From: Curvibacter sp. PD_MW3 | GTDB taxonomy: Bacteria; Pseudomonadota; Gammaproteobacteria; Burkholderiales; Burkholderiaceae_C | DNA: 64,000 nucleotides | Direction: 5' to 3' | Assembly (NCBI GenBank): GCA_002633085.1 | Contig: NSIV01000013.1 | Span: 1-64,000 of the forward strand | Shown here: piece after piece, positions 63,442-64,000 of the stretch | How positions within the stretch are numbered: the stretch's first letter is position 1 | How the letters are laid out: each line of letters opens with the position of its first letter | Notes under the pieces: model-generated | Seen by the model: the letters and a program-made list of their open reading frames with translations, nothing else | What the model was told of the DNA's origin: nothing | The model's database searches: none | Position numbers and translations under genes: made by a program

Positions 63442-64000
63442 TTAGCTAGCTAAAGTTTCAGCTTTTGAAGCTAAATAGTCTCGACATGAATCTTCGCAAG
63501 TGATTTGTTTTGAGGCCTTGCTCGCTATCCCATTCTTCACCGCCACCACCTCCGCCATGATGGACAGCGCAATCTCGGCGGGTGTCTTGCTGGCGATGTA
63601 GAGCCCGGCCGGGCCGTGCAGCCGGTCCAGCATTTCCTCCGGAATCCCGAAGTGCACCCGCAGCCGTTCGCGGCGTGTGGCGCTGTTGCGGCGCGAGCCG
63701 ATGGCGCCGACGTAGAAGGCATCGGACTGCAGCGCGTCGATCAGCGCCAGGTCGTCGAGCTTGGGGTCGTGCGTGAGGGCCACGACGGCGGTGCGGGCGT
63801 CGGGCTTGAGGCGCAGGATCAGGTCGTCGGGCATCTCGTGTGTGAGCGTCACGCCGGGCAGGCTCCAGCTGGCGCGGTGTTCTTCACGCGGGTCGCAGAC
63901 GAACACTTCAAAGCCCAGGCTCAGCGCCATCTGACTCAGGAAGCGTGAGAGGTCGCCGGCACCGATCACGATCAGGCGGGCCTGCGGGCCCAGATACGTG
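63442..64000 (-). CDS. XdhC-family protein (partial at right edge)
   Basis: The frame continues past the edge of the window (…TYLGPQARLIVIGAGDLSRFLSQMALSLGFEVFVCDPREEHRASW). It contains the XdhC Rossmann domain and AVVALTHDPKLDDLALIDALQSDAFYVGAIGSRRNSATRRERL, which are typical. XdhC-type proteins help insert sulfurated molybdenum cofactor in xanthine dehydrogenase-like enzymes. The last ~25 residues (ASKASKQITCEDSC ... KAETLAS) look AT-rich and unlike the family, suggesting that the inserted accessory segment runs into this gene and supplied a new 3' end. Confidence 0.85.
   Translation of the reverse strand, partial: TYLGPQARLIVIGAGDLSRFLSQMALSLGFEVFVCDPREEHRASWSLPGVTLTHEMPDDLILRLKPDARTAVVALTHDPKLDDLALIDALQSDAFYVGAIGSRRNSATRRERLRVHFGIPEEMLDRLHGPAGLYIASKTPAEIALSIMAEVVAVKNGIASKASKQITCEDSCRDYLASKAETLAS

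Overview
The window reads as a chromosomal segment of a GC-rich betaproteobacterium, most likely family Comamonadaceae (Burkholderiales; Rhodoferax/Polaromonas/Hydrogenophaga-like). The support is the gene order thrS-infC-rpmI-rplT-pheS-pheT-ihfA-merR-tRNA-Pro, two Bug-type (TctC) solute-binding proteins, a class I phaC-phaA-phaB polyhydroxyalkanoate locus, an H1-like/SWIB protein and a recurrent intergenic repeat built around GCTATCAA. I see no prophage, insertion sequence or CRISPR array.

Layout. 1-8 kb: bcp and a DUF498 protein on the minus strand, then a plus-strand run alaA-like aminotransferase, hom, thrC, mobB, moeA, moaD, moaE (threonine and molybdopterin synthesis). 7.9-8.3 kb: a ~430-bp imperfect inverted repeat ahead of clpB. 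11-16 kb: LysR regulator divergent from a Bug protein/FAD-oxidoreductase pair, then an MFS exporter. 16.3-17.4 kb: an AT-richer gene fusing a STAS-like N-terminus to a GHKL ATPase. 17.5-30 kb: assorted chromosomal genes (HDAC-like deacetylase, Met-rich Spy-like protein, hydrolases, Hsp70-like, YebC, MOSC, GST, CDF transporter, Fsr-like MFS) plus a secreted protein that looks like an inactive gluzincin peptidase and a probable omptin outer-membrane protease. 30-38 kb: rhodanese, then an uncharacterised catabolic operon (TIM-barrel isomerase, DUF993, Gfo/Idh/MocA, Bug) under a TetR regulator whose operators can be read from the sequence, and a ThDP enzyme. 38-42 kb: rraA, aceA (with twin operators) and a ketopantoate-reductase-like gene. 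42-50.5 kb: translation operon. 50.5-58 kb: Nudix, FAH-family, MarR, GGDEF protein, maiA, pgeF. 58-62 kb: phaCAB. 62.1-63.4 kb: AT-rich gene for an Apea-like HEPN protein. The right edge cuts an xdhC-like gene.

The most interesting new observation is upstream of thrS: a 16-codon open reading frame (MTPRTTTTRLIRLRGC) followed by a perfect intrinsic terminator ending 18 nt before the thrS start, with a possible antiterminator pairing between them. This has the anatomy of ribosome-mediated threonine attenuation controlling the whole thrS-infC-rpmI-rplT-pheST-ihfA cluster. Other leads are the TetR operator pair, the paired palindromes before aceA, the long inverted repeat carrying two related micro-ORFs, the two AT-rich accessory genes, and a dispersed repeat that supplies stop codons and lies inside a coding region.
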